Shown here: in pieces, positions 15,878 through 23,329 of the stretch | Position numbering within the stretch: the stretch's first letter is position 1 | Layout: every line of letters starts with the position of its first letter | From: Mycobacterium sp. | Lineage (GTDB): Bacteria > Actinomycetota > Actinomycetes > Mycobacteriales > Mycobacteriaceae | Direction of reading: 5' to 3' | Assembly (NCBI GenBank): GCA_016197405.1 | Contig: JACPVR010000021.1 | Span: 62,001 to 126,000, forward strand | DNA: 64,000 bases | Notes under the pieces: generated by a model | The model's database searches: none | What the model saw: the letters and a program-made list of their open reading frames with translations, nothing else | What the model was told of the DNA's origin: nothing | Translations under genes and position numbers: made by a program

Positions 15878-16648
15878 CTAAGGCCCCGAAGCGACGGCAG
15901 GCTCGGAATAGACCTGCCCGTTGGTATAGATCGCTAACCCGCTGCGGGACAGCACATAACGGGTGTCCGCAGCGGTATTCGTGGCGACGAAGCCTGTCTG
16001 GTTAGGAACGGCACCAGGAACGTCGATACGCGCGCTGTCGATCAGGCGCAGTCCTTTATAGGTGTACAACCCTGAACCCTCGTCGCACACGACGGCCTGC
16101 GATTGCGCGGTACGCACCATCAGTGCGGCCCTGTACGAGCACCTCGGACCGTCGACAAAACCTTGCACATCTGCACCGGGAAGCGTCACTGTTCCTCCGC
16201 TGGGACTGACCGTAGGCGCAGCAGCCTCAACTGGTCCCGTAGCGGTCGACGCAAGCGACCATGTTTGGCAGCCGTTGGTTAGAAACGCTCGGTCCGTCGG
16301 CAGAATCTCGACTGTTTGAGGCCCTGTGCTGTTGTTGTTGTCGATGATGTCGCTGGTGTCCAGGCTGTTTAACCTTGCCCAATAGCAGTGAGACCCGCCA
16401 GGCATTCGATAGGTACCCGGCAGCACATCGATACCGACGACATAGGTCCCATCGGTTCCGATCACCGACTTGGGGCCGGATGGGGTCGCTACAGGCGACG
16501 CCGTTGGAAGCTCGACGGTAGGACTAGCCGAGTTCGTCACCGTGACAGTTCTCGTCGCTTCACCCATGCGGTTAACGGGAGTCGACGGACTACATGCGCT
16601 CGCGCCGATCACACAAACGACGGCCGCAAGCGCCGACCTGAGTATCAC
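15878..16648 (-). CDS. Predicted lipoprotein of the island
   Basis: The ~256-residue protein starts at GTG 16648 behind AGGGGG, giving MILRSALAAVVCVIGASACS: a signal peptide with a lipobox-like ASAC. A Thr/Ser/Pro-rich linker follows, then DGTYVVGIDVLPGTYRMPGG ... CYWARLNSLD, a domain seen in secreted actinobacterial proteins of unknown function, and a final beta-rich region with two more cysteines (PRCSYRA, VVCDEGS). A longer form from GTG 16702 is possible but would bury the signal peptide. Its role on the island is unknown; surface cargo is a guess. Confidence 0.7.
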   Translation of the reverse strand: MILRSALAAVVCVIGASACSPSTPVNRMGEATRTVTVTNSASPTVELPTASPVATPSGPKSVIGTDGTYVVGIDVLPGTYRMPGGSHCYWARLNSLDTSDIIDNNNSTGPQTVEILPTDRAFLTNGCQTWSLASTATGPVEAAAPTVSPSGGTVTLPGADVQGFVDGPRCSYRAALMVRTAQSQAVVCDEGSGLYTYKGLRLIDSARIDVPGAVPNQTGFVATNTAADTRYVLSRSGLAIYTNGQVYSEPAVASGP

Positions 16649-16871
16649 TAGCTTCCCCCTGAAAATCGACACACGTGGAGACGAATTCTGACATCTCGTC
16701 ACCTGCGGTGCGCCATTTCACCCATGTGCAACTGCCAGGCGGCAGATCCGGTCGAACTACTAGAGCACTACGACATCGGCTGTGTTGCGGAACCAGGAAT
16801 AAGCCCAATATGCGGATGTAATGACGCTCAAACGCTGCCCATAACCCCGCGACACGGGGGAGGGGAAGGGG

Positions 16872-17048
16872 GACGCTGGCGCGTCCACAGAGGCTGTCTA
16901 GGCGCTTCTAGGGCACAAGACGGCCGCCACCATTATGTTGGACCGGTACGGGAGTCTCTATCCGAGTGACCTGGATGCGGTTGCTACAAGGCTTGATGCG
17001 GACTGTGCGTACCGTCCGCGTACCCAAGGCGAACAAACACCTGTCTAA
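16872..17048 (+). pseudogene. C-terminal remnant of a tyrosine integrase
   Basis: The frame ending at TAA 17046 reads DAGASTEAV-stop-ALLGHKTAATIMLDRYGSLY... and ends PSDLDAVATRLDADCAYRP. This matches the end of phage/island tyrosine integrases: the LGHKT box, then LDRYG with the catalytic tyrosine (codon 16947-16949). A TAG at 16899-16901 replaces what is usually Gln (AVQ). Nothing integrase-like is visible upstream, so the rest is deleted. The fragment ends 12 bp before attR, where integrase genes of such elements lie. Confidence 0.82.
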
Positions 17049-17059
17049 CTGGTGTTTGT
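17033..17059. repeat. 9-bp stem hairpin abutting attR
   Basis: ACAAACACC-N9-GGTGTTTGT spans the end of the integrase remnant and stops 1 bp before the attR core. It may be a core-type integrase site or the integrase terminator. Confidence 0.6.
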
Positions 17060-17060
17060 A

Positions 17061-17087
17061 ACGGGTTCGAATCCCGTCACTCGCTCG
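17061..17087 (+). repeat. attR: 27-bp direct repeat of the tRNA-Cys 3' end
   Basis: This is an exact copy of 12006-12032. There is no tRNA 5' half before it, so it is a duplicated attachment sequence and not a second tRNA gene. Confidence 0.9.
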
Positions 17088-17099
17088 TATGTATCCGTC

Positions 17100-17633
17100 T
17101 CATCGACGGCCGAAGGTCATCCGCGACAGCATGCGATCGCGCAGGGTGAGGGTGTGCAGCAGCACGGCGCTGACGTGTGCCGCTATCGCGGCCACCAGCA
17201 GGTAGGCCAGCACGGAATGAGCCTGGCGCAGCAGGAAGTAGACGTGCTCGTCGAATCCGAGGATGGCCGGCAACCGCAGTGCGCCGAAGATCACGAGTGG
17301 TCTGCCCGCCGCCGATTCCATGGCCCAGCCGACCAGGGGTTGCACCAGCAGCAGCCCGTACATGGCCAGTTCCGAACCCACCAAGAGCTTCTGTTCGACC
17401 GGCCCGACGGTCTGCGGGACCGGGGGAGTGCGGTGGGTGAAGCGGTTGGCGGCGCGGGCGAGCGTGATCACCAGGATGGAGATGCCCAACGTCATGTGAA
17501 TGCCGACCAATGCGGCATAGGACCCCAGGGAGTTGACCATCGTGAAGCCCACCAACAAGGTGGTGAACACCAGAATCGCCGTCAGCCAGTGAAAGATCCG
17601 GGTGCGCAACGGGTATCGAGCGGTATCGGTCAC
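17100..17633 (-). CDS. Cytochrome b561-family membrane protein
   Basis: The 177-residue protein has four hydrophobic helices and histidines placed as b-haem ligands (FHWLTA in helix 1, GIHMTLG in helix 2, QAHSVLAYL and AAHVSAVLLH later). It transfers electrons at the membrane. The start GTG 17633 overlaps the stop of the catalase-like gene by 4 nt (GTGA). The pairing of a catalase-like peroxidase with cytochrome b561 suggests the two proteins work together, with electrons passing through the cytochrome. The gene begins the chromosome again right of attR. Confidence 0.85.
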   Translation of the reverse strand: MTDTARYPLRTRIFHWLTAILVFTTLLVGFTMVNSLGSYAALVGIHMTLGISILVITLARAANRFTHRTPPVPQTVGPVEQKLLVGSELAMYGLLLVQPLVGWAMESAAGRPLVIFGALRLPAILGFDEHVYFLLRQAHSVLAYLLVAAIAAHVSAVLLHTLTLRDRMLSRMTFGRR

Positions 17634-18724
17634 GGTGTCACCTCATCGACCTGCACGGCCGACGGTGCGGCCGATTCGCCGCTGCGGAGCCGGTAGGACG
17701 CGGCATACACCGCCGATCGGGCGCTCAGCAGCGGATCGTCGGAGGGCTCGATTCCGCTCGGAAGAGCCAGCGGGTCGAAGTTCACATCGCGGGCATTGCC
17801 GGGCGCCTCGGTCTCGGCGGTCGTCAAGGTCAACGTGCCCGCATCGACCACCCGGCGATCCGCGGGCCACGGCAGCGTGGCGTCGTTCACCGGGTCGCCG
17901 GCCGCACCGACGGTCAGAAGCAGTTTCCAGCGCAGCGGTTGGGTGCGCAGCTGCCGCACCAGGGCGTCGAACAGTGCGTTGGCACCGCCGGGTGCAGGTG
18001 GTGACGCGGACTGCTCCGGTACGAACGACCAGCGCACCGGTGTTCGGACACCCGCGTCGTTGACGAAATAGAACGTGTTGAGGCTGGAGTAGGTGCTGTC
18101 CGCGAATCCCACTGTGGCGGGTTGCTTTTTGATGATGGCCATCGCAGCGACGGTCTCGGGATGGGCGGCGTTGAAGCGAGCCTGCGCCCCGGGGTCGGGC
18201 TGACCCGTTGCGGGATCCGCCTTCGACGCCAACAGTCGGTCGTAGAAGCCCTGCGGCGAGCTGTCGGGGAACACCGGCAGGTTCAGGGTCGCGGTGCGCC
18301 ACTGGTCGGCTCCCGGGAAGCCGAAGGCCAGCGCGAGCCCCCGCGCGGTGGCGGGTAGGTCGGCAGCCATGGGATTGCCTCCCGACAGCGAGAATCGTCC
18401 CGTCACCGGCGTGCGGCCGGCCGCGAACACCGCCGCCGAGGACAACTCACTGCCATTGCCGTTGCTTTCGAAGAAACCGGTGACAGCCACGCCTTTGGCA
18501 TGATTCCTGCGGAAGCCCGGGTGGATACCGAAAACCGTGCGGAACCCGTCGATGAAGGTCTGGCGCGTCAGGGATCTGGGCGCGATCCAGTTGTTCGCAT
18601 AGGCGACGGCCCCCAGATCGACTGCCAGGAACGCTCCGGCAGCCGCGATGCCGGCGAGTATCGAGCGTCTGGTCAGCGGGGTACCCCGCCAGCTCGGGCC
18701 GTGCGGTTGTGGGTCTGCAGGCAT
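17630..18724 (-). CDS. Catalase-family peroxidase with N-terminal membrane/Tat segment
   Basis: The ~364-residue protein has a leader LTRRSILAGIAAAGAFLAVD (twin-arginine-like, with a hydrophobic stretch), then a shortened catalase domain. FRRNHAKG carries the distal haem His, and SARSAVYAASY near the C-terminus carries the proximal Tyr. This is the SrpA-like minicatalase/peroxidase group, smaller than true catalases (~480). It probably faces outside the membrane and uses organic peroxides or H2O2. ATG 18724 is preferred over TTG 18730 because GGAGAAAGG is better spaced. It forms an operon with cytochrome b561. Confidence 0.85.
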   Translation of the reverse strand: MPADPQPHGPSWRGTPLTRRSILAGIAAAGAFLAVDLGAVAYANNWIAPRSLTRQTFIDGFRTVFGIHPGFRRNHAKGVAVTGFFESNGNGSELSSAAVFAAGRTPVTGRFSLSGGNPMAADLPATARGLALAFGFPGADQWRTATLNLPVFPDSSPQGFYDRLLASKADPATGQPDPGAQARFNAAHPETVAAMAIIKKQPATVGFADSTYSSLNTFYFVNDAGVRTPVRWSFVPEQSASPPAPGGANALFDALVRQLRTQPLRWKLLLTVGAAGDPVNDATLPWPADRRVVDAGTLTLTTAETEAPGNARDVNFDPLALPSGIEPSDDPLLSARSAVYAASYRLRSGESAAPSAVQVDEVTP

Positions 18725-18992
18725 ACGCAATGACCTTTCTCCAGCCCGGGCGAGAGGGCGCTGTCGAGGTTATCCGCCTAGCGACAGCGTGGTCTTCGAC
18801 GATTCTGAAGGCATCGGTGCTGGCGGCCACGCCGAACGGCGTAAAACCGGCACAATCGGTACCGGCTGGCAGCAATGACAGTGGCGCGGCCACCTCGCTA
18901 CACTGCGCCGCGGCCCGGCAGGCCGATGAGTTTTTCGGTCCGGCGCGGTCTGTCCTACGTAACCGAACGGACCGTGGCTGGGTGGAGGATCT

Positions 18993-19622
18993 GTGAGCAG
19001 AACCAATCTTTCGATATCGATTTCCGTCGACGGATACGTCGCCGGCCCCGGGCAGTGCGAGGATCAACCGCTCGGCATCGGTGGGCTGAAGCTCCATGAC
19101 TGGCATCTCGGTCCGGCCAAGGATCATCCCGTCAACCAGCAGGTCGTCTCCGACATGATGGACGGCATCGGAGCGACGATCATGGGCCGCAACATGTTCG
19201 GCCCGGTTCGCGGCGAGTGGGGGGACTCGGACTGGACGGGATGGTGGGGCGACACCCCGCCCTACCACTGCCCGGTGTTCGTCCTGACTCACTACCCGCA
19301 CGACCCGATCGAGATGCAGGGCGGCACCACCTTTCATTTCGTCACCGACGGTATCGAGTCGGCCTACGCCCAGGCGCAGGCAGCTGCGGGTGGCCGCGAC
19401 ATCTCCATTGCCGGTGGAGCTTCGTGCGCAAGGCAGGCGATCGCGGCAGGACTCGTCGACGAGATCGACCTTCAGGTCAGCCCCGTGCTACTCGGGTCGG
19501 GGGAGCGTCTGTTCGACGGATTCGAGGCGGGCAAGCCCGCACTCGAGCTGGCCAGGGTGCTCGAAGCTCCCGGCGTCGCTCACCTGCGCTACCGGGTCGT
19601 CCGGTCGGCAAACGTTTATTAG
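18993..19622 (+). CDS. Dihydrofolate reductase-like (RibD C-terminal) protein
   Basis: The 209-residue protein has the DHFR/RibD-C fold pattern: ISISVDGYVAGPGQ at the N-terminus, GATIMGRNMFGP, DISIAGGASCARQAI, and LVDEIDLQVSPVLLGSGERLF. It is probably an NADPH-dependent reductase of unknown substrate; it lacks the deaminase domain of RibD and is not the housekeeping FolA. GTG 18993 is preceded by GGTGGAGGAT. TACACT (18899-18904) is a possible -10. It diverges from the catalase operon. Confidence 0.85.
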   Translation: MSRTNLSISISVDGYVAGPGQCEDQPLGIGGLKLHDWHLGPAKDHPVNQQVVSDMMDGIGATIMGRNMFGPVRGEWGDSDWTGWWGDTPPYHCPVFVLTHYPHDPIEMQGGTTFHFVTDGIESAYAQAQAAAGGRDISIAGGASCARQAIAAGLVDEIDLQVSPVLLGSGERLFDGFEAGKPALELARVLEAPGVAHLRYRVVRSANVY

Positions 19623-19882
19623 CTCGTATTCCTGTACGCCGCACCCCGTCGGGAACCGCACACCGAGCTAACGCATCGCCACCCCTTGCGACCTGCGAAA
19701 TGAGGGGCGAAACCCGCGAAACAGTTATTCCGATCATGATCAAATGCTCTGTTGTAGATGTCTTTTCGGATCACCTGGGCAAAGAAATATTCTGACGCTG
19801 TTGCCGATATCCGCCCCGGCCAGCAACTAATTGACTACGGTGTCGATGTCGGGGAGCAACCGCCCATCCAAGGGGGATCAAC

Positions 19883-21106
19883 ATGTATGCAGCAATCCGT
19901 TCGCCACTGATGACGGCCACCGCGCTGGCAACCGCAGGTGTGATCGCCGTCAGTCCGATCAGCCCGCAGGTCTCCGACCTCCAGCTACCGTCCGTCCGTA
20001 CCGCGCAGGTTCAGCTCAGTGCCGCGCTCATCGACCCGATCCCACTCATCGCGGCACAACTCCAGGCGGCGCTGGACCAGACGGCGGCCATGGCCGCCGC
20101 CGAACTGGCCGACCCGCTACCGGCCATCCGGCAGTTGCTGACCAACCAGGTAACCACGGTCTCGACGCTGGGCACCGCCGTCATCACGTCGGCGGGAGCG
20201 ACCGGAAGCTTCCTGTTCAACCTGCCCGGAGCTGTCGGCGACGCGGTCAAGGCGGTTTTCGACGGTGATCTGACGGTGGGACAGGCGATTCAGCTGCTGG
20301 GATCGTCAGTGGGCGCCTTGGGGTCTTTCGTCGGAACGACGCTGCTGCGTGCCGTCGACGAAGTGGGCCAGGGGACCGGGCGGCGGGCCGGTGCGGTGCT
20401 GGTGGCGTTGGGTCGCACCGTGCCGACGATGCTCGCGTCGGCGCTCAATGTGCCGATAGCGCTGGCGCAGTCGATCGTGCGGGCCGGTATCAACGTGGCC
20501 CGCGCGGTATTCACCCTGGATCCGTCCAATGTCGTGAATGCGATCACCGAGGGTGTGCTGGGTGCTGACGGCATCACCATCTCCACGGGCACCGCGGTCA
20601 ACAACTTCTTCGCCGCGTCACAGGCCGTGCGTGACGGCGTCACCACGGCACTGGAAATCCCGAATCCGACCCTGGCGGCCGGAGCGTCGGTCGCCGACGT
20701 TCCGACGGAGGGTGCTCAGACGTTCGCGCTGCGCACGGTTGCGGCAGACCCGGAGGCGCAGGCGGCATCCGACGACGTCGTCGAGGTGGCGTCGGCCAAA
20801 AAGGTCACGCACACTCCCGCCGTCGCCGTTGCCGAAGAGGAGGGCACCGACGACGTGTCGGCGACCTCCGATGACGAGGCGTCCGACGAGGCCGCTGCGG
20901 CCAAGGATGATGCCGAGAGCGAAGCCGCTGCGGCCAAGGACGACGCCGAGAGTGCGGCGTCGTCGGCGAAGTCCGATGGCGACGACGATTCGTCCTCGGC
21001 GGCCGCACCGGCCGACGACAAGGACTCCTCGGGCGGCAGCGCGCAGGACAACAAGTCCGACACCTCGAAGAACGACTCGAGCGGTTCCTCCTCGGACAGC
21101 GAGTAG
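19883..21106 (+). CDS. Secreted Ala-rich protein with long acidic tail
   Basis: The 407-residue protein starts MYAAIRSPLMTATALATAGV, a signal peptide. Residues ~30-280 are alanine/leucine-rich amphipathic helices of a type common in mycobacterial secreted proteins. The last ~110 residues are low complexity, rich in D/E/S/A/K, with an internal duplication (EAAAAKDDAES repeated). No catalytic domain is seen. AAGGGGG before the ATG is a good RBS. A cell-envelope or secreted structural role is a guess. Confidence 0.75.
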   Translation: MYAAIRSPLMTATALATAGVIAVSPISPQVSDLQLPSVRTAQVQLSAALIDPIPLIAAQLQAALDQTAAMAAAELADPLPAIRQLLTNQVTTVSTLGTAVITSAGATGSFLFNLPGAVGDAVKAVFDGDLTVGQAIQLLGSSVGALGSFVGTTLLRAVDEVGQGTGRRAGAVLVALGRTVPTMLASALNVPIALAQSIVRAGINVARAVFTLDPSNVVNAITEGVLGADGITISTGTAVNNFFAASQAVRDGVTTALEIPNPTLAAGASVADVPTEGAQTFALRTVAADPEAQAASDDVVEVASAKKVTHTPAVAVAEEEGTDDVSATSDDEASDEAAAAKDDAESEAAAAKDDAESAASSAKSDGDDDSSSAAAPADDKDSSGGSAQDNKSDTSKNDSSGSSSDSE

Positions 21107-21138
21107 TCGCACGCCCCGCCGATCGTGCGGGGGACGGC

Positions 21139-21171
21139 GGAGACCTCCGGTAAGGGGTACCGGAGGTCTCC
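21139..21171. terminator. Bidirectional hairpin terminator
   Basis: A 14-bp perfect stem, GGAGACCTCCGGTA with loop AGGGG, lies between the convergent secreted-protein and holin-like genes. It has no U-tract, as is usual in mycobacteria. Confidence 0.7.
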
Positions 21172-21219
21172 GTCCGTCATGTCAATGGTGCGGTCCGTCA
21201 GGGCAATTCGGATTCGGGG

Positions 21220-21618
21220 TCAACCGAGGCGGCCGGCGGTGTCGCGGATCAGCAGCCCCAACGCCCAGCTCACGATCGAGAGCACGATGGCCGCCCAGAT
21301 CGCGGTCCACCAGAAGTGATCCAGATCCAGACCCCAGTGTGTGGTGTTGCGGGTGATCCACGACGTGACCGACAGCATCAGCGCATTGACGACGATGTGG
21401 AATAGCCCGAGGGTCAGGATGTACAGCGGGATCGACAGGATCTGCACGATCGGTTTCAGGATGGCGTTGACCAACCCGAAGATCACCGCCACCACGAGGA
21501 CGATGCCGATCTTCTGCAGCGTGGTCGTCCCGCCGACGAAGTAGATCCCGGGCACGATCAAGGTGACGACCCAGAGTGCGAACCCGGTCAGTGCGGTGCG
21601 GATGAGGAACGGTCCCAT
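21220..21618 (-). CDS. Phage holin family (superfamily IV) membrane protein
   Basis: This is a 132-residue protein with four hydrophobic helices. Typical family phrases are GLVNAILKPIVQILSIPLYILTLGL and the C-terminal LGLLIRDTAGRLG. Despite the family name these are chromosomal proteins in many bacteria and are not tied to a phage; function is unknown. ATG 21618 starts it. Confidence 0.85.
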   Translation of the reverse strand: MGPFLIRTALTGFALWVVTLIVPGIYFVGGTTTLQKIGIVLVVAVIFGLVNAILKPIVQILSIPLYILTLGLFHIVVNALMLSVTSWITRNTTHWGLDLDHFWWTAIWAAIVLSIVSWALGLLIRDTAGRLG

Positions 21619-22037
21619 GCGGAGATCTTGTCACCAAAGCCGATCGGCGGACAGGGTCACGGCGTGAACCGGGGGCGAAAACCGGGCTGCCAGAACAGGT
21701 TCGTGACAGCGGTTCTTCCGCGTCGGCGCAGGTGCCGCGAGTTGGCTTGCCGGACACCGGTATTGCCCGCAGTCGGGTGATCCGCGCCGCTCCGGTCGAG
21801 TTCGTTCGGCCTGCGTCACTGCGGGGTGCATTTGTGGGCTGGGTGACGCCCGGCGTGCGACGGCCGTCACGTGTCGGCAAGCTCACGCGTGTTGTGTCGG
21901 CGTGCTTCGCCGCAGGTGGCACCGCAAAATAGCACGCATCCGGCGTGGCGGTGTGGTCAATCGCGCCCATCTGCGGCGGAACTCGGGTTACTGTCTCGGA
22001 TGACGCGCGATAGTTACTGAACCCTGGGAGGGCATGG
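21619..22037. other. Intergenic stretch without recognised genes
   Basis: This 419-nt region separates the holin-like gene from the universal stress gene. Short open frames on both strands resemble no protein family and show no ribosome sites. The GGGAGGGC before 22038 belongs to the stress-protein gene. I see no riboswitch or tRNA. Confidence 0.6.
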
Positions 22038-22484
22038 ATGAGCAGCTACAAGACGGTGGTCGTCGGCACGGACGGCTCGGACTCGTCGCTGCGCGCCGTT
22101 GACCGTGCGGGTGCGCTCGCATCGGCACCGGATGCAACCTTGGTCATCGCGACCGCATATTTCCCGTCCTCGGATGATTCCCGAGCGGCCGACGTACTCA
22201 AGGACGAGGGCTACAAGCTGTCGGGCAACGCACCGATCTACGCCATCCTGCGGGAGGCCAAGGATCGCGCCAAGGCGGCCGGCGCCAACCACATCGAGGA
22301 GAAGGCCATCGTCGGCGCTCCGGTGGACGCGCTCGTCGACCTCGCCGAAGAGGTGCACGCGGACCTGCTCGTGGTCGGCAACGTCGGACTCTCGACGATC
22401 GCGGGCCGCCTGCTTGGCTCGGTGCCTGCCAATGTGGCCCGCCGGTCCAAGATCGACGTCCTCATCGTTCACACCACCGGATAG
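22038..22484 (+). CDS. Universal stress protein (Rv1636/TB15.3-like)
   Basis: The 148-residue single-domain Usp starts SSYKTVVVGTDGSDSSLRAVDRAG and ends with the nucleotide-binding GNVGLSTIAGRLLGSVPANV. Rv1636 and its M. smegmatis homologue bind cAMP, and this protein is close in sequence and position. The RBS is GGGAGGGC. An ATG at 22034 is out of frame. Confidence 0.95.
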   Translation: MSSYKTVVVGTDGSDSSLRAVDRAGALASAPDATLVIATAYFPSSDDSRAADVLKDEGYKLSGNAPIYAILREAKDRAKAAGANHIEEKAIVGAPVDALVDLAEEVHADLLVVGNVGLSTIAGRLLGSVPANVARRSKIDVLIVHTTG

Positions 22485-22496
22485 TTGCCGACGGGG

Positions 22497-23174
22497 TCAC
22501 CAACCCCGCTTGCGCCACTCCTGTAGATGCGGACGCTCGTCACCGAGCGTGGTGTCGTCGCCGTGTCCGGGATAGACCACGGTCGAATCCGGGTAGACGT
22601 CGAACACGCGGCTGGAGACATCGCCGAGCAGTTTCTCGAAATCGCCGTCCTGCCATGTCTTGCCGACCCCGCCGGGGAACAGGCAGTCGCCGGTGAACAA
22701 CTGCGTCACCCCGCCGGTGGCATCCCCGGACAGGGCCAGGGCGACCGACCCCGGGGTGTGCCCACGCAGGTGGATGACATCGAATGTCAGATCGCCGATC
22801 TCGATGGTGTCGCCGCCGGTCAGGATCCGGTCCGGTTGCACCGGCAGCGTCTCGGCGTCGAGTTGATGCGCGGCGGTCGGGGCGCCCGTCGCCGCGACCA
22901 CCGCGGCCAGCGCCTGCACGTGGTCGAAATGCTGATGGCTGGTCACGATGAGCGTGAGCTGCGGTGCGTACCGGCGGATCACCTCGATGAGCGTCTCGGC
23001 GTCGTTGGCGGCGTCGATGAGTAGAGATTCGCCGGTCCGGGAACAGGTGACCAGGTAGGCGTTGTTGTCCATCGGGCCGACCGAGAGTTTCACGATCGTG
23101 GCCCCGGGCAATGTGCGTCGTGCCCCGTGACCTGATTCGAGGTGGCCGGTGTAGTCGTCGTCGATGACCGTCAT
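22497..23174 (-). CDS. MBL-fold metallo-hydrolase (Rv1637c-like)
   Basis: The 225-residue metallo-beta-lactamase fold protein has the metal motif TSHQHFDH, GHTPGSV, a further metal aspartate in FTGDCLFPGG and a final PGHGDDT. It is in the glyoxalase II-like hydrolase group; the natural substrate is unknown. TAACCT on the reverse strand (23187-23182) ends 8 nt before the ATG, so it may be leaderless. It diverges from uvrA, as in M. tuberculosis. Confidence 0.92.
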   Translation of the reverse strand: MTVIDDDYTGHLESGHGARRTLPGATIVKLSVGPMDNNAYLVTCSRTGESLLIDAANDAETLIEVIRRYAPQLTLIVTSHQHFDHVQALAAVVAATGAPTAAHQLDAETLPVQPDRILTGGDTIEIGDLTFDVIHLRGHTPGSVALALSGDATGGVTQLFTGDCLFPGGVGKTWQDGDFEKLLGDVSSRVFDVYPDSTVVYPGHGDDTTLGDERPHLQEWRKRGW

Positions 23175-23215
23175 GGCCGTCAGGTTACTGCGCAGCCGAC
23201 AGGCTTGGTCAAAGC

Positions 23216-23238
23216 TTGTCGGTGGGTCCGCCTAGCAT
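23216..23238 (+). promoter_or_regulatory. PafBC-type (RecA-NDp) promoter of uvrA
   Basis: TTGTCGGTG, 8 nt, TAGCAT. This fits every position of the published RecA-NDp consensus tTGTCRgtg-N8-TAnnnT. The transcript would start about 85 nt before the uvrA GTG. I found no LexA box here. Confidence 0.85.
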
Positions 23239-23329
23239 GGACGGTGACGTGTCTGGCTGCGGTGACGCCGATCCGGGCTGCGTCGACAAACGTATGAGAA
23301 CTGCAGGTTAAACCGCTGGAAGGGGTCGA

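Larger units (their letters stand above)
12006..17087. mobile_element. 5.1-kb genomic island integrated in tRNA-Cys
   Basis: It is bounded by two exact 27-bp copies of the tRNA-Cys 3' end (12006-12032 and 17061-17087). Inside are an excisionase-like gene, an ATPase/DUF4276 operon, a serine recombinase, a lipoprotein gene and the remnant of a tyrosine integrase beside the right repeat. Base composition shifts: 13921-13980 is 25/60 G+C by hand count, against 40/60 for 17161-17220. With no intact integrase, it looks like an immobilised or trans-mobilised element. Confidence 0.88.

Noticed and set aside
16590..16808. 72-codon reverse frame upstream of the island lipoprotein
   Set aside because: Overlaps the lipoprotein start in another frame, has no family features and no convincing ribosome site.
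17061..17087. Second tRNA gene
   Set aside because: Only the T-arm and 3' acceptor half are present; it is the duplicated attachment site.
21631..21932. Small open frames on both strands between the holin-like and Usp genes
   Set aside because: They overlap each other, lack ribosome sites and resemble no known proteins.
23280..23300. LexA box at TCGACAAACGTATGAG before uvrA
   Set aside because: It matches TCGAAC-N4-GTTCGA poorly in both arms; the PafBC-type promoter explains damage control better.
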